DNA of 64,000 bases from an uncultured Acetatifactor sp. (GCA_910586215.1 CAJUGH010000006.1:1-64000), one strand, 5' to 3'. Positions 44,022-52,896 are shown, counted from the stretch's first letter. Numbers and translations are program-made. Notes: a model not told the origin generated them from the letters alone.

Positions 44022-44963
44022 CTATCCTTTGATACCTCCCTGGTAGGTGATACCGTCCACCAGGTATTCCTCCCCGTACAGGAAGATCAACAGACTGGGC
44101 ACCATATAGATGGTAGCCACCGCGAAGGCCAGGCCGATCTCCCCGGCGTTAATCTTGCTCAGAAACACCGACAGGGGATGTTTCTCCGCATCGGTCATCA
44201 GGATCAGCGGCTGTTCCACCATGTTCCAGTAATCGATAAACACCAGGATGGCCGCAGAGCAGATGGCCCCCTTACACAGGGGCATGCAGATTTTCGTATA
44301 GATCTTCCACTCCCCCGCCCCGTCTATCTGGGCGGCCTCAATCACCGAATCCGGAATGCGCCGCATGAATTTGGTGAGCAGGAACACCGCAAAAGGGGAG
44401 ATGATACCCGGCAGCCAGATAGCCCAGTTGGTATCCAGGATATTCAGCCAGTCACTGACCAGATAGTTGGGTACCAGCGTCACCTGATAGGGCATCAGCA
44501 TCAATATGATATAAGCGAAGAAGATGATCTCCCTTATCCTGCCCCTGTATCTGGCAAAGCCAAAGGAGGCCAGGGAGGCCACCAGGAGCTGGAACACCAC
44601 AATGGGCACCACCAGAATCACGGAATTCCAGAACTTCAACAGGTAATCCGGACTCTTGAACAGCACCGTGATATACTGGGAGAAGGATACCATATCCGGA
44701 ATAAATTTCAGGTTCACCTTCTCGGAGATATACACCTTTCCCCCGCTTTCATTGGTGGCAAACACCGAACCGTAATTGGCCGATATCTCCGACCCTGCCA
44801 TGAAGGAGTTGGTGATGGTAAGTATAATGGGCATTAGGAACAGGATGGCAAAAAATGCGGCAATAGCCGTGGCAATGGCAATCTTCGTGACACTCCAGGC
44901 TTTCCGCCTGCGCACCCCTGCCCTGTCACGCCCTGTCCCCTTCCTGGACAGTTTCTCTCTCAT
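44022..44963 (-). CDS. Carbohydrate-type ABC transporter permease (MalG/UgpE type)
   Basis: A 313-residue permease with six helices. The EAA motif is EAAQIDGAGEWKIYTKICMPL, characteristic of CUT1 sugar importers. The ATG overlaps the stop of the upstream permease (ATGA), so the two are coupled. It forms the second half of the channel. The sugar is unknown, and the ATPase is probably an MsmX-like shared subunit encoded elsewhere. Confidence 0.92.
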   Translation of the reverse strand: MREKLSRKGTGRDRAGVRRRKAWSVTKIAIATAIAAFFAILFLMPIILTITNSFMAGSEISANYGSVFATNESGGKVYISEKVNLKFIPDMVSFSQYITVLFKSPDYLLKFWNSVILVVPIVVFQLLVASLASFGFARYRGRIREIIFFAYIILMLMPYQVTLVPNYLVSDWLNILDTNWAIWLPGIISPFAVFLLTKFMRRIPDSVIEAAQIDGAGEWKIYTKICMPLCKGAICSAAILVFIDYWNMVEQPLILMTDAEKHPLSVFLSKINAGEIGLAFAVATIYMVPSLLIFLYGEEYLVDGITYQGGIKG

Positions 44964-45985
44964 CCTTCCACATCCTTTCCAAAATGGTTCTCCACCAGGA
45001 ACAAAGTACCGATGATCACGATCATCACCAGGCTCATCAATACCGCCGCAGCCGATAAGGTCTGGTAATCCAGGTTCTTGAACTTGTTGTTCATAAAGTG
45101 CTGCAGCATATAGATGGTATCATATGGATAATCCGTGGTCAGCAGATACACTTCCCTGAATACCTTAAAAGAGTTGATCAGGGACATGATCGTCACAAAC
45201 AGGATGGTAGAGGACAGATACCGTATCTTAATATAGAAAAAGGTCTGCAGGGGTGTTGCGCTCTCCAGCCTGGCCACCTCCAGGATATCCTTAGGGATAC
45301 TGGCCAGGGCCGCCATGAACAGGATCATGTTGTATCCCAGGTTCTTCCACAGGAAGAGGATCACGATGACGATCTGGGAATACTCCGATTTGAACCAGTC
45401 AATCTTGGATACCCCGAATACGGCCAGCATGTCGTTCACCGCACCATTATAGTGGAAAAGCACCTGCCAGATCAGCACGATGGATGCCACCGGCACCATC
45501 ATGGGACTCAGGAAGAAAGTCCTAAACTGGGTGCGGAAGGGAAGCTTCGCCTCCAGCACAATAGCTAACAACAGGGACAATACCACTGCCAGGGGCACTG
45601 CCACCGCTGAGAATACCAGGGTGTTATGTACTGCTTTCTGAAAGGCAGAATTGCCTATGATATCCTTAAAATTATCCAGGAACACAAAATTGTTGCTAAT
45701 GGGATTGTCTACCATCGAATACTGTATGACCACCATAAAGGGCAGGATAAAGAACACCATGACACCGATAAAGCTGGGGGCAATAAACGCTCCTGAACTG
45801 ATCTTCAGTTTCCACATCCTCCTGGTGGTCTTCCCAGGCTTCTTCCTGGCAGGTTTCCCGCCGGCAGACTGTGCATCCTCAGCGGCCAGGGCTTTCTGGG
45901 CCCTGGCCGCCTTCCGGGTCTTCTTTTCTTCGGACAGGCCCTGGGCCTGCCCGCTCTTACGCTTTCCGACTGTTATACTCTTCAT
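44960..45985 (-). CDS. Carbohydrate-type ABC transporter permease (MalF/UgpA type)
   Basis: A 341-residue permease with about six helices from residue 70 onward and the EAA-like motif LEVARLESATPLQTFFYIKI. An unusual 60-residue basic, Ala/Lys-rich cytoplasmic N-terminus (RKAARAQKALAAEDAQSAGG) precedes the first helix. A similar Lys/Ala tail composition occurs in the MacB-like protein of the same cluster. It pairs with the MalG-type permease downstream and most likely with the solute-binding lipoprotein encoded 69 bases upstream. Confidence 0.92.
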   Translation of the reverse strand: MKSITVGKRKSGQAQGLSEEKKTRKAARAQKALAAEDAQSAGGKPARKKPGKTTRRMWKLKISSGAFIAPSFIGVMVFFILPFMVVIQYSMVDNPISNNFVFLDNFKDIIGNSAFQKAVHNTLVFSAVAVPLAVVLSLLLAIVLEAKLPFRTQFRTFFLSPMMVPVASIVLIWQVLFHYNGAVNDMLAVFGVSKIDWFKSEYSQIVIVILFLWKNLGYNMILFMAALASIPKDILEVARLESATPLQTFFYIKIRYLSSTILFVTIMSLINSFKVFREVYLLTTDYPYDTIYMLQHFMNNKFKNLDYQTLSAAAVLMSLVMIVIIGTLFLVENHFGKDVEG

Positions 45986-46053
45986 TCTCTACCGTCTCAC
46001 TGCTTTTTGCTTACTACACACCGTCCTATCCTTCCGGATTCCCTTGTCTTTGT

Positions 46054-48363
46054 CTAGCTGTTCTCGCTTACATAGACATTCACCCTGCTCTGGATGATAC
46101 CTGCCACGTCATCCACGGACTTCTGTCCCTTGAAGTAGGCCTCTGCCTCCTCATTGATAATGGACATGATCTCATCATTGCTGGAGGAAGCGGGCTTCGC
46201 TATATCCATCAGTTCCAGCACGATATCCACCTCTTCCTGGGTGGTCTGGTGGTAGGTGTAGGACCAGCCATCTTCATAATTTATACTGGATGTGCCGCCC
46301 TCCGGGATGGGTTCGCCGTTCTCATCCAGAAGGGGGTTCCCCTCCTGGTCTGTGATATACTTCACTTCCACAGCTTCCTGGATCCTCTTCTCCAGGACCT
46401 TTTTGTTGGTAGGGAAGCCCCACCACCAACGCTCTGTGTCCTCCTTGGTCAGGTAACTTTCTATGAAGGCCCAGGCGCCGTCCTTCTTCCCGGACTTAGC
46501 TGTTATACCATAGCATTCATCTGCATTCAGGGCGCAGCCAATGCTGCCATCCGTGGTGGGGAATCCGATACAGGTAATATCCCCTCCGAATATGTCAATG
46601 TACATCTGGATTCTCTCAAAATCATTGATGTACACAGTAGACAACAGGACCTCCCCGTCCTGGATCCTGGTAGGCTCCGAAGGACGTCCCTCCTGCTGCC
46701 AGTCAAACTCATCCGGGAACCGGTTCACGAACTCCAGCAGGCTCTTGAATTCCGGGGAATCAAAATTACAGGTTCCGGCACCCCAGTCCACAAAAGCATT
46801 CTCGTTGTACATCATGCAGTAATACATCATGGTGGATTTCTCCACCCCGTCGAACAGTTCCGTATCGGGATGGGCATCCGCGAAGGCTATCATATCATCC
46901 AGGCTCCAGCCCATCTCGGAACCCACATCCGATGTCCTCCCTACCACGGTCTGGATGCTGAACTTGCTGGGAATCCCCACCAGCACACCGTCATACGTAA
47001 AGCCCTCCAGCACATTCTCCACTAAGTCTTCCCGCTTCAAGTTCTCACTTTTCTCCAGGTAGGGAGCCAGATCCTCGAACACGCCCTTGGCCACGAACTG
47101 CTCCACATTGACACTGCTAAGGTCAATGATGTCGGGACAGTTGTTGGAGGTAATGTCATTGTTCAGCCTGGTAATGCCATCCTGCCAGGCATTCTCGCTC
47201 CCGCTGTTGAAATCCACATACTGTCTGATGCTGATATGGTATTGGTCACTGCCCTTGTTGAACCGCACGGCTGCCGCCTGCAATTCAGAACTGGAGTACA
47301 TGGCCGCCACCACGATCTCTTCCTTCATGGGTACCTCGGACGCCTTGGTCTTCGTAAGCAGGGCTATCCCCCTCTCCCCGGAATCATAGTCCTCCATGGT
47401 AGCCAGGATCCTGCCATCCTCTGTGACCCCAATTGCCCGCACGTTGCTGCCATTGATATCACTGTCCAGCCAGTCGAAGAGTTTCTCCGCGCTCTGGGAC
47501 TTCACATCGTATTCATAGACACTGTTGCTGTCATATACCACAAAATCCTTTTCCAGACCTGCTGTGAGGCTGTCCCCATTGCCACTGGGGAAATTCTCGT
47601 ATGTCCCCACCACTTTCTTCTGGTCAAAGTCAATCTCTGAGATACAGTAATTGCTGCCGTTTCCGGAGTTGTTGTAATAGGCCACATACACCTTGCCATC
47701 CTTGCTGATGCCGCCTCCGTTCACCCAGCCGTCCACATTCAGTTCCACCCGGCCCCGGCCATTGCCTTCGGCATCTACCAGCCAGATCCCTGCATCACTG
47801 ATCAGGTAAGCCCTTCCCTGTTCATCTACCAGGATCGTTCGGATATAAGTATTGGAATCATCCGCATCCTTCATCAGTTCGTTCAGGTCCAGGCTGTACA
47901 TCTCATTGCCCTGGCTGTCATACTTTGCCAGAAACTGCTTGCTCTGGCTGTATCCGTCCGCATCCGGGGCGGGATCCGACCAGTCATAAATCTGGGCGTA
48001 GACACTTCCGTCCTCCGCTACTCGGTAGCTGCTCAGATTCTGCTCTTCCTTCAAGCTGATGGGAATCTCTTCCCTGGTACCATCGGTCAGGTGGTAACGG
48101 ACCAGGACATTGCTGGAGGTACCGGTAGCCTCGTCAAAACTGTAACTGGAGTAATACAGGCTGTCCCCAAAGAGCTGCATGTTATTATAGGAAATGGAGT
48201 CATCCTCCCCCTCCCCGACCTCCAGGTACTCAGGCACATAAGCCCACTCCCTGGTGGCCATGCTGCCCACCTCCTGTCCGGAATCCCCCTTGCCACAGGC
48301 CGCCAGGGAAGCAGCCATGACTGCCGACAGCATAAATGCCATCACACGATTTCTTCTCTTCAT
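46054..48363 (-). CDS. Large extracellular solute-binding lipoprotein
   Basis: A 769-residue lipoprotein with signal MKRRNRVMAFMLSAVMAASLAAC (in part) and lipid-anchored Cys. Residues about 30-340 form repeated beta-type units (GRILATMEDYDSGERGIALL is one). The C-terminal domain from about EEIVVAAMYSSSELQAAAVRF is a sugar-type solute-binding protein (CPDIIDLSSVNVEQFVAKGV). It ends with SIINEEAEAYFKGQKSVDDV, the same ending as the lipoprotein at 38199, so they are paralogs. It is the first gene of the cluster with the two permeases. Confidence 0.87.
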   Translation of the reverse strand: MKRRNRVMAFMLSAVMAASLAACGKGDSGQEVGSMATREWAYVPEYLEVGEGEDDSISYNNMQLFGDSLYYSSYSFDEATGTSSNVLVRYHLTDGTREEIPISLKEEQNLSSYRVAEDGSVYAQIYDWSDPAPDADGYSQSKQFLAKYDSQGNEMYSLDLNELMKDADDSNTYIRTILVDEQGRAYLISDAGIWLVDAEGNGRGRVELNVDGWVNGGGISKDGKVYVAYYNNSGNGSNYCISEIDFDQKKVVGTYENFPSGNGDSLTAGLEKDFVVYDSNSVYEYDVKSQSAEKLFDWLDSDINGSNVRAIGVTEDGRILATMEDYDSGERGIALLTKTKASEVPMKEEIVVAAMYSSSELQAAAVRFNKGSDQYHISIRQYVDFNSGSENAWQDGITRLNNDITSNNCPDIIDLSSVNVEQFVAKGVFEDLAPYLEKSENLKREDLVENVLEGFTYDGVLVGIPSKFSIQTVVGRTSDVGSEMGWSLDDMIAFADAHPDTELFDGVEKSTMMYYCMMYNENAFVDWGAGTCNFDSPEFKSLLEFVNRFPDEFDWQQEGRPSEPTRIQDGEVLLSTVYINDFERIQMYIDIFGGDITCIGFPTTDGSIGCALNADECYGITAKSGKKDGAWAFIESYLTKEDTERWWWGFPTNKKVLEKRIQEAVEVKYITDQEGNPLLDENGEPIPEGGTSSINYEDGWSYTYHQTTQEEVDIVLELMDIAKPASSSNDEIMSIINEEAEAYFKGQKSVDDVAGIIQSRVNVYVSENS

Positions 48364-48439
48364 ATCCTTACACTCCCTTTTGTCTGATTAGAAGGAAGGA
48401 CCCGGCTCCTGCTGGCCGCCTGCACCTTCCATGAAACCC

Positions 48440-48445
48440 ATTATA
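48440..48445 (-). promoter_or_regulatory. Extended -10 promoter of the transporter cluster
   Basis: The minus strand has TGC directly before TATAAT, an extended -10, about 75 bases upstream of the lipoprotein start. The -35 region is weak. The surrounding 48364-48593 gap is AT-rich and holds no gene. Confidence 0.4.
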
Positions 48446-48593
48446 GCACACTATATGCAAAATGCACCTTAAGATTTTATGAATTACAGACTAAGAAAGT
48501 TTATTTTTGAAATAATTTTGTAAAATTTAGGGGATTGTCACATCATTTCGCGGGGCGTTTCCTTCCCAGGCAGCGTACGGATGTACCCGTCCC

Positions 48594-49385
48594 TCATTTC
48601 AGCCGGATGTACATTTTCTTCAGTTCCAGCAGGCGCTTCCTATGACGGGCCATGCTGCCCAGGCGGTTGTAGAACCAGAAGGACTGCACCAGAATGTCAT
48701 TGGCCCTGCCGATGCGCTCCTTGGTGGTGTGGGTGTAGTATTCCCCACCACAGGAACAGGCCTGTGCGCCTTTTCTCTTCACCAGCCCGATCAAGTCCCC
48801 CTCACAGGTGATAGCTTCTGCAAACTCCGTATACCCCAGCCCCACGCAGTCCGGCTTGTGGGCATCGCTGCCACCGAAGGCGGGCAGACAATAGTCTGCC
48901 GCAATCTCCATGGCCCTGGCATTGCTCTCCTCCCCCTCACAGGCATTGAATCCCTCCAGAAAATCAAACTGCCCCATCACCGCCAACTGATTCCTGTGCT
49001 TCCTGGTGTTCAGGATGCTGAGATACTTTTCCCCGCAGGGGTGGGCAGGCCCCAGGATCCCACCGTTTTTATGGACAATCTCAATGAGGAACTGCACCGG
49101 CAGTCCCCGCAGTTCCAGGATCTTCAGCTTGACCTCCTCCGGCATGACCACCAGGATATGTCCCGCATCTATGGTATCATATTCTATACCCTTGAGCACC
49201 ACGAAATCCCTGTATTTCCGGTCTTTCAGTTCCCGTTTCCAGGCCCTGTACCCGTTGTAGGAATTGTGGTCACTGATGAGCATCCCCTGGATCCCCTTTT
49301 TCCGAAGGGCCAGAATATATTCTTCCACAGGAATCTTCCCGTCCAGGGATCCTTCCTTCGTATGGCAATGCATGTCAAATTTCAT
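48594..49385 (-). CDS. PHP-domain phosphoesterase
   Basis: A 263-residue protein of the polymerase-and-histidinol-phosphatase superfamily. Metal-binding motifs are FDMHCHTKEGS near the start, ISDHNSYNG, GIEYDT, ILGPAHPCG and FGGSDAHKP. They give the set of His/Asp/Glu ligands for a trinuclear metal site. The substrate is unknown; related proteins hydrolyse phosphate esters. The ATG at 49385 follows AGGGAG at 8 bases. The predicted promoter lies at 49604-49633, so a structured 5' leader of about 210 bases precedes the gene. Confidence 0.9.
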   Translation of the reverse strand: MKFDMHCHTKEGSLDGKIPVEEYILALRKKGIQGMLISDHNSYNGYRAWKRELKDRKYRDFVVLKGIEYDTIDAGHILVVMPEEVKLKILELRGLPVQFLIEIVHKNGGILGPAHPCGEKYLSILNTRKHRNQLAVMGQFDFLEGFNACEGEESNARAMEIAADYCLPAFGGSDAHKPDCVGLGYTEFAEAITCEGDLIGLVKRKGAQACSCGGEYYTHTTKERIGRANDILVQSFWFYNRLGSMARHRKRLLELKKMYIRLK

Positions 49386-49413
49386 AGTCAATCTCCCTAT
49401 CTGCAATTCCGCG

Positions 49414-49596
49414 GTAACAGTTCAGCCAGTCCATATAAATGGCAGAAAATCGTGCTTGCACGAGTTTTCGGCCATCTATATGGACTGAGGGAGCGCCATT
49501 TCATGAGTAAAGGAAGCCGCGAAGCGGCGAAAAGCGCCATGGGCGCGACTTTACGAATGGCGCTGTCTGAACTGTTACATTCCACGAACAGTAACA
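49414..49596. repeat. Cloverleaf-like structured element in the PHP gene leader
   Basis: The outer arms GTAACAGTTCAG (49414-49425) and CTGAACTGTTAC (49567-49578) pair perfectly. Inside, hairpin 1 spans 49428-49486, a stem of about 27 bp with few mismatches. Hairpin 2 spans 49493-49563, closed by GCGCCATT/AATGGCGC and GTAAAG/CTTTAC, and carries two small loops (GCCGC-GAA-GCGGC at 49516-49528; GCGCC-ATG-GGCGC at 49534-49546). A TGTTAC...GTAACA hairpin follows to 49596. It belongs by its ends to the dispersed repeat family but is much more elaborate. It may be a mobile-type repeat or a regulatory RNA. Confidence 0.8.
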
Positions 49597-49603
49597 ATAC
49601 AAT

Positions 49604-49633
49604 AGTATAACACAAAAACTTTTCTTCTGGCAA
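49604..49633 (-). promoter_or_regulatory. Promoter for the PHP gene
   Basis: Minus strand: TTGCCA (49628-49633), an 18-base spacer, then TATACT (49604-49609). Transcription would start near 49597 and run through the whole cloverleaf element. It is close in sequence to the rpsB promoter at 58199. Confidence 0.65.
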
Positions 49634-49642
49634 ACTATTTGG

Positions 49643-49648
49643 TATAAT
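49643..49648 (+). promoter_or_regulatory. Extended -10 promoter for the PMT gene
   Basis: TGGTATAAT gives an extended -10 with perfect TATAAT at 49643-49648. The in-frame ATG at 49651 would sit before the transcription start, which supports the start at 49690. Confidence 0.55.
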
Positions 49649-49689
49649 AAATGGACTGTTACTTATTTTCTACCTGTAGGAGGCTATTT

Positions 49690-52600
49690 ATGCTTATGAT
49701 CCATGCTGCCGCACTTTTCGGCATATTTCTCTTTGTTTTATGCTTCTATTCCATATATTACAGGAAACAGCCAGCTATGGGGAGCAGTAAGGCCCTCTGG
49801 GTCCTGCTGTTTGCCACAGCCTTCCTGGTACGGCTGGCCGCGGCTGCCCTTACCAGGGGATTTGACACAGATATGGTGTGCTTTTCTTTCTGGGCTGACA
49901 GGATCTTCCAGACAGGTCCCGGGGGATTCTACTCCCCGGAGGTCTTCACCGACTATCCCCCGGGCTATATGTACCTGCTCTATCCCATCGGGGCCTTGCG
50001 TAGCCTCCTTAATATCCCTTACTACTCCGTCCCACACCTGGTCCTGCTGCGCATGCCTTCCATCCTAAGCGACCTGGGCTGCGGATATCTGCTCTACCGG
50101 GCCGCCCGCCACAAGTGCAGCCCCCACCAGGCCCGGTTCCTGTGCATGGCCTATCTGTTCAATCCCGCTGTCATCCTGAACTCCTGTCTGTGGGGACAGG
50201 TGGATTCCGTCCTAACCCTGACCCTGGCCCTTTTGTGCCTATGCCTGGTCCAGGACCGTTTCGGAGCTGCCTGCATTGCCTTTTTCCTGGGGGTACTGCT
50301 CAAGCCCCAGGCGCTCCTGATATCCCCCATCCTTCTGGCCGGCTTCCTGGATCATGTATTCTGCGGGGAATTCTCCTTCCGGGAACTGGTTGCCACCCTG
50401 GCAGAGGGACTTGCCGCACTCTCCGGCACCCTCCTGCTCTGTGTACCCTTTGGGCTGGAAAATGTCATATCCCAGTATATCGGCACGGTCTCTTCCTACG
50501 CCTACGCTACTGTCAACGCCTACAATTTCTGGGCCTTGCTTGGGCTAAACTGGGTAAGCCAGGAGAATACCTTCCTGCACATACCTTACTATGTCTATGC
50601 CTATGTACTGATCGCCGCGGCTATTGTGCTGGTGCTGTTTCTTAGTCTACGCCACCGCCAGGACCGGGAAAAATATCCCTTCCTGGGTGCCCTTTTTTTC
50701 ACTACCATATTCGTATTCTCCGTGCGTATGCATGAAAGGTACCTGTACCCTGCCATGCTGCTACTGTTGCTGGCCTTCCTCTACAAGCCTGCAAAACAGC
50801 TTTTTGCCTGTTATGGCGTCCTGTCCCTGCTGCACTTTTACAACACTGCGGATATCCTGTATTTCTATGATTCTTCCCGCCCTGTAACCATGAGTTCCCT
50901 GATATTCCTGGTATCTGCCGGCACTGTGGGATGCCTGGTATGGCTGTACCGGCTTGCCGGGGTGTTGTATGTCTGCCCGGCAAGGCGTTACGGCCAGCAT
51001 GCCCCGTTCCCCTCCCTGGCTGCCGGGGAAGTCCTTCCAGGGTCCCAGGCATCCCGGTCTGCTTCCGGACCTGTCTGCCCCTCCTGGGACAGTCTCCCCC
51101 AGACACCGCCTTCCCTGGCCCCGGGTCCAAGGCACCCCCGTCCGTCCCATGGCCGGGTGCCACTCTCCAGGAGGGACCTTGCCTGGATGCTGGCCATCAC
51201 CCTGGTCTACGGTTGCTTTGCGCTGACAGACCTGGGAGACAGACAGGCTCCCACTACAGCCTTCTCCTGTAGCCAGGGCCAGGTACTGGAGTTCCACTTT
51301 CCAGAAAAGGAACTCCCTCCGGCCACCCTGTCCTATTACATTGCCCCCTGGCACCACAGGACTTTCTCCCTGGAAGGCAAGAGACAACTGGAAGAGGAAT
51401 GGACCGACCTGGGAGAGATCACCCTGGAAAATGTGTTCACCTGGCAGGACATCCCCCTCTCCTCCGGGGTACACCACCTGCGCATGACCCTGCAGGACAA
51501 CCAGGCTTCCCTGCTGGAATTCACATTCCTGGATGAGAACGGCAATATTCTTCTGCCAGTGAATACAGATGTACCACCGGCCCTCCTGGATGAATCCCAT
51601 CTGCACCCGGACAGGAGCAGCTTCCGCAACAGCATGTATTTTGATGAAATCTACCATGGCCGCACTGCCTATGAGTTCCTGCAGGGCCTGACTGCCTACG
51701 AGAACACCCACCCTCCCCTGGGGAAGGTCTTCATTGCCGCAGGTGTCGCCCTCTTTGGCATGAATCCCTTCGGCTGGCGTATCATTGGTACCCTGTTTGG
51801 CATTGCCATGGTCCCTGTGGTGTATCTGTTCGCCAGGAAGCTGACCTGCCGCACCAGCCTGGCGGCTCTTGCCTGTGTGCTGTTTTCCTTCGACTTTATG
51901 CACTTTGCCCAGACCAGGATCGCCACCATTGATGTGTACATCACTTTTTTCGTGATTCTCATGTACTATTTTCTCTACCAGTACAGTACCTTGAGCTTCT
52001 ATGACACTTCCCTGGGCAGGACCTTCCTGCCCCTGGGGGCCTGCGGTGTGTGCATGGGCCTGGGCATTGCCTCCAAATGGACCGGGGTCTATGCCGGGGC
52101 CGGGCTTGCCGTACTTTTCTTCTCCGTCCTGGGCCGCAGATACCAGGAATACCTGTATGCCCGAAGGGACCTGGGGGGAAGCACAAACGGCATCCCGCAC
52201 CGCCGCATAGCCGAACGTTTCCTGCCCTGTACCCGGCGCACCATCCTATTCTGCCTGGGCTTTTTCGTGGCCATACCCGCTGCCATCTACCTGTTGTCCT
52301 ATCTCCCCTTTAAGGACTACACCCAGGACGGACTGTTCCTGCGCATGGTGCACAACCAGGCCTCCATGTTTGACTACCACAGTTCCCTGGCGAACACCCA
52401 CTCCTATTCCTCTGCCTGGTATGACTGGCCCATTATGAAACGGCCCATCTGGTACTATTCCGGCCTGCCCGGGGATACGCTGCGGGAGGGAATCAGTTCC
52501 TTCGGCAATCCCCTGGTCTGGTGGACAGGAATCCCTGCCTTCGGATATATGGTCTATCTGTGGACAAAGAAAAAAGACCGCCGTGCGGCCTTCCTGGCAA

Positions 52601-52896
52601 TCGGATATCTGGCACAGTACCTGCCCTGGATCTTCGTCAGCCGGATCACCTTCATCTACCACTATTTCCCCAGTGTGGTATTCGTGGTGCTGATGATCGT
52701 CCGCAGCATCCAGGTATTCCTGCAGCAGAAAAAGGTACCCCGGGCCAAGGGACTGTCCCTCCTGGCACTGTATGGCTGTATGGCTTTCCTGTTGTTCCTC
52801 CTGTTCTATCCCGTACTCTCTGGGCAGCCTGTGGAGGCTTCTTTCGTGGGGAAGTACCTGCGCTGGTTTGACACCTGGGTGCTCACCGCCGGATAA
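49690..52896 (+). CDS. Two-module membrane glycosyltransferase with C-terminal PMT (GT39-like) domain
   Basis: A 1068-residue polytopic membrane protein. The N-terminal half has about ten helices with GFDTDMVCFSFWADRI and VFTDYPPGYMYLLYP, resembling lipid-phosphate-sugar mannosyltransferases (GT-C fold). A soluble beta-rich segment occupies about residues 500-650. The C-terminal half is a second GT-C module with the PMT signature MYFDEIYHGRTAYEF, ENTHPPLGK and RIIGTLFGIAMVP (DE and HPPLGK being catalytic-type motifs). It probably transfers sugars from lipid carriers to exported proteins or glycans; acceptors are unknown. The ATG at 49690 follows AGGAGG at 6 bases. Confidence 0.88.
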   Translation: MLMIHAAALFGIFLFVLCFYSIYYRKQPAMGSSKALWVLLFATAFLVRLAAAALTRGFDTDMVCFSFWADRIFQTGPGGFYSPEVFTDYPPGYMYLLYPIGALRSLLNIPYYSVPHLVLLRMPSILSDLGCGYLLYRAARHKCSPHQARFLCMAYLFNPAVILNSCLWGQVDSVLTLTLALLCLCLVQDRFGAACIAFFLGVLLKPQALLISPILLAGFLDHVFCGEFSFRELVATLAEGLAALSGTLLLCVPFGLENVISQYIGTVSSYAYATVNAYNFWALLGLNWVSQENTFLHIPYYVYAYVLIAAAIVLVLFLSLRHRQDREKYPFLGALFFTTIFVFSVRMHERYLYPAMLLLLLAFLYKPAKQLFACYGVLSLLHFYNTADILYFYDSSRPVTMSSLIFLVSAGTVGCLVWLYRLAGVLYVCPARRYGQHAPFPSLAAGEVLPGSQASRSASGPVCPSWDSLPQTPPSLAPGPRHPRPSHGRVPLSRRDLAWMLAITLVYGCFALTDLGDRQAPTTAFSCSQGQVLEFHFPEKELPPATLSYYIAPWHHRTFSLEGKRQLEEEWTDLGEITLENVFTWQDIPLSSGVHHLRMTLQDNQASLLEFTFLDENGNILLPVNTDVPPALLDESHLHPDRSSFRNSMYFDEIYHGRTAYEFLQGLTAYENTHPPLGKVFIAAGVALFGMNPFGWRIIGTLFGIAMVPVVYLFARKLTCRTSLAALACVLFSFDFMHFAQTRIATIDVYITFFVILMYYFLYQYSTLSFYDTSLGRTFLPLGACGVCMGLGIASKWTGVYAGAGLAVLFFSVLGRRYQEYLYARRDLGGSTNGIPHRRIAERFLPCTRRTILFCLGFFVAIPAAIYLLSYLPFKDYTQDGLFLRMVHNQASMFDYHSSLANTHSYSSAWYDWPIMKRPIWYYSGLPGDTLREGISSFGNPLVWWTGIPAFGYMVYLWTKKKDRRAAFLAIGYLAQYLPWIFVSRITFIYHYFPSVVFVVLMIVRSIQVFLQQKKVPRAKGLSLLALYGCMAFLLFLLFYPVLSGQPVEASFVGKYLRWFDTWVLTAG

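Noticed and set aside
49503..49610. Plus-strand 35-codon ORF MSKGSREAAKS... inside the cloverleaf element
   Set aside because: It lies wholly within the inverted-repeat structure, lacks a Shine-Dalgarno, and its Ala-rich sequence follows from the repeats.
50761..52200. 479-codon minus-strand frame
   Set aside because: Antisense shadow of the PMT gene with low-complexity composition and no domain.
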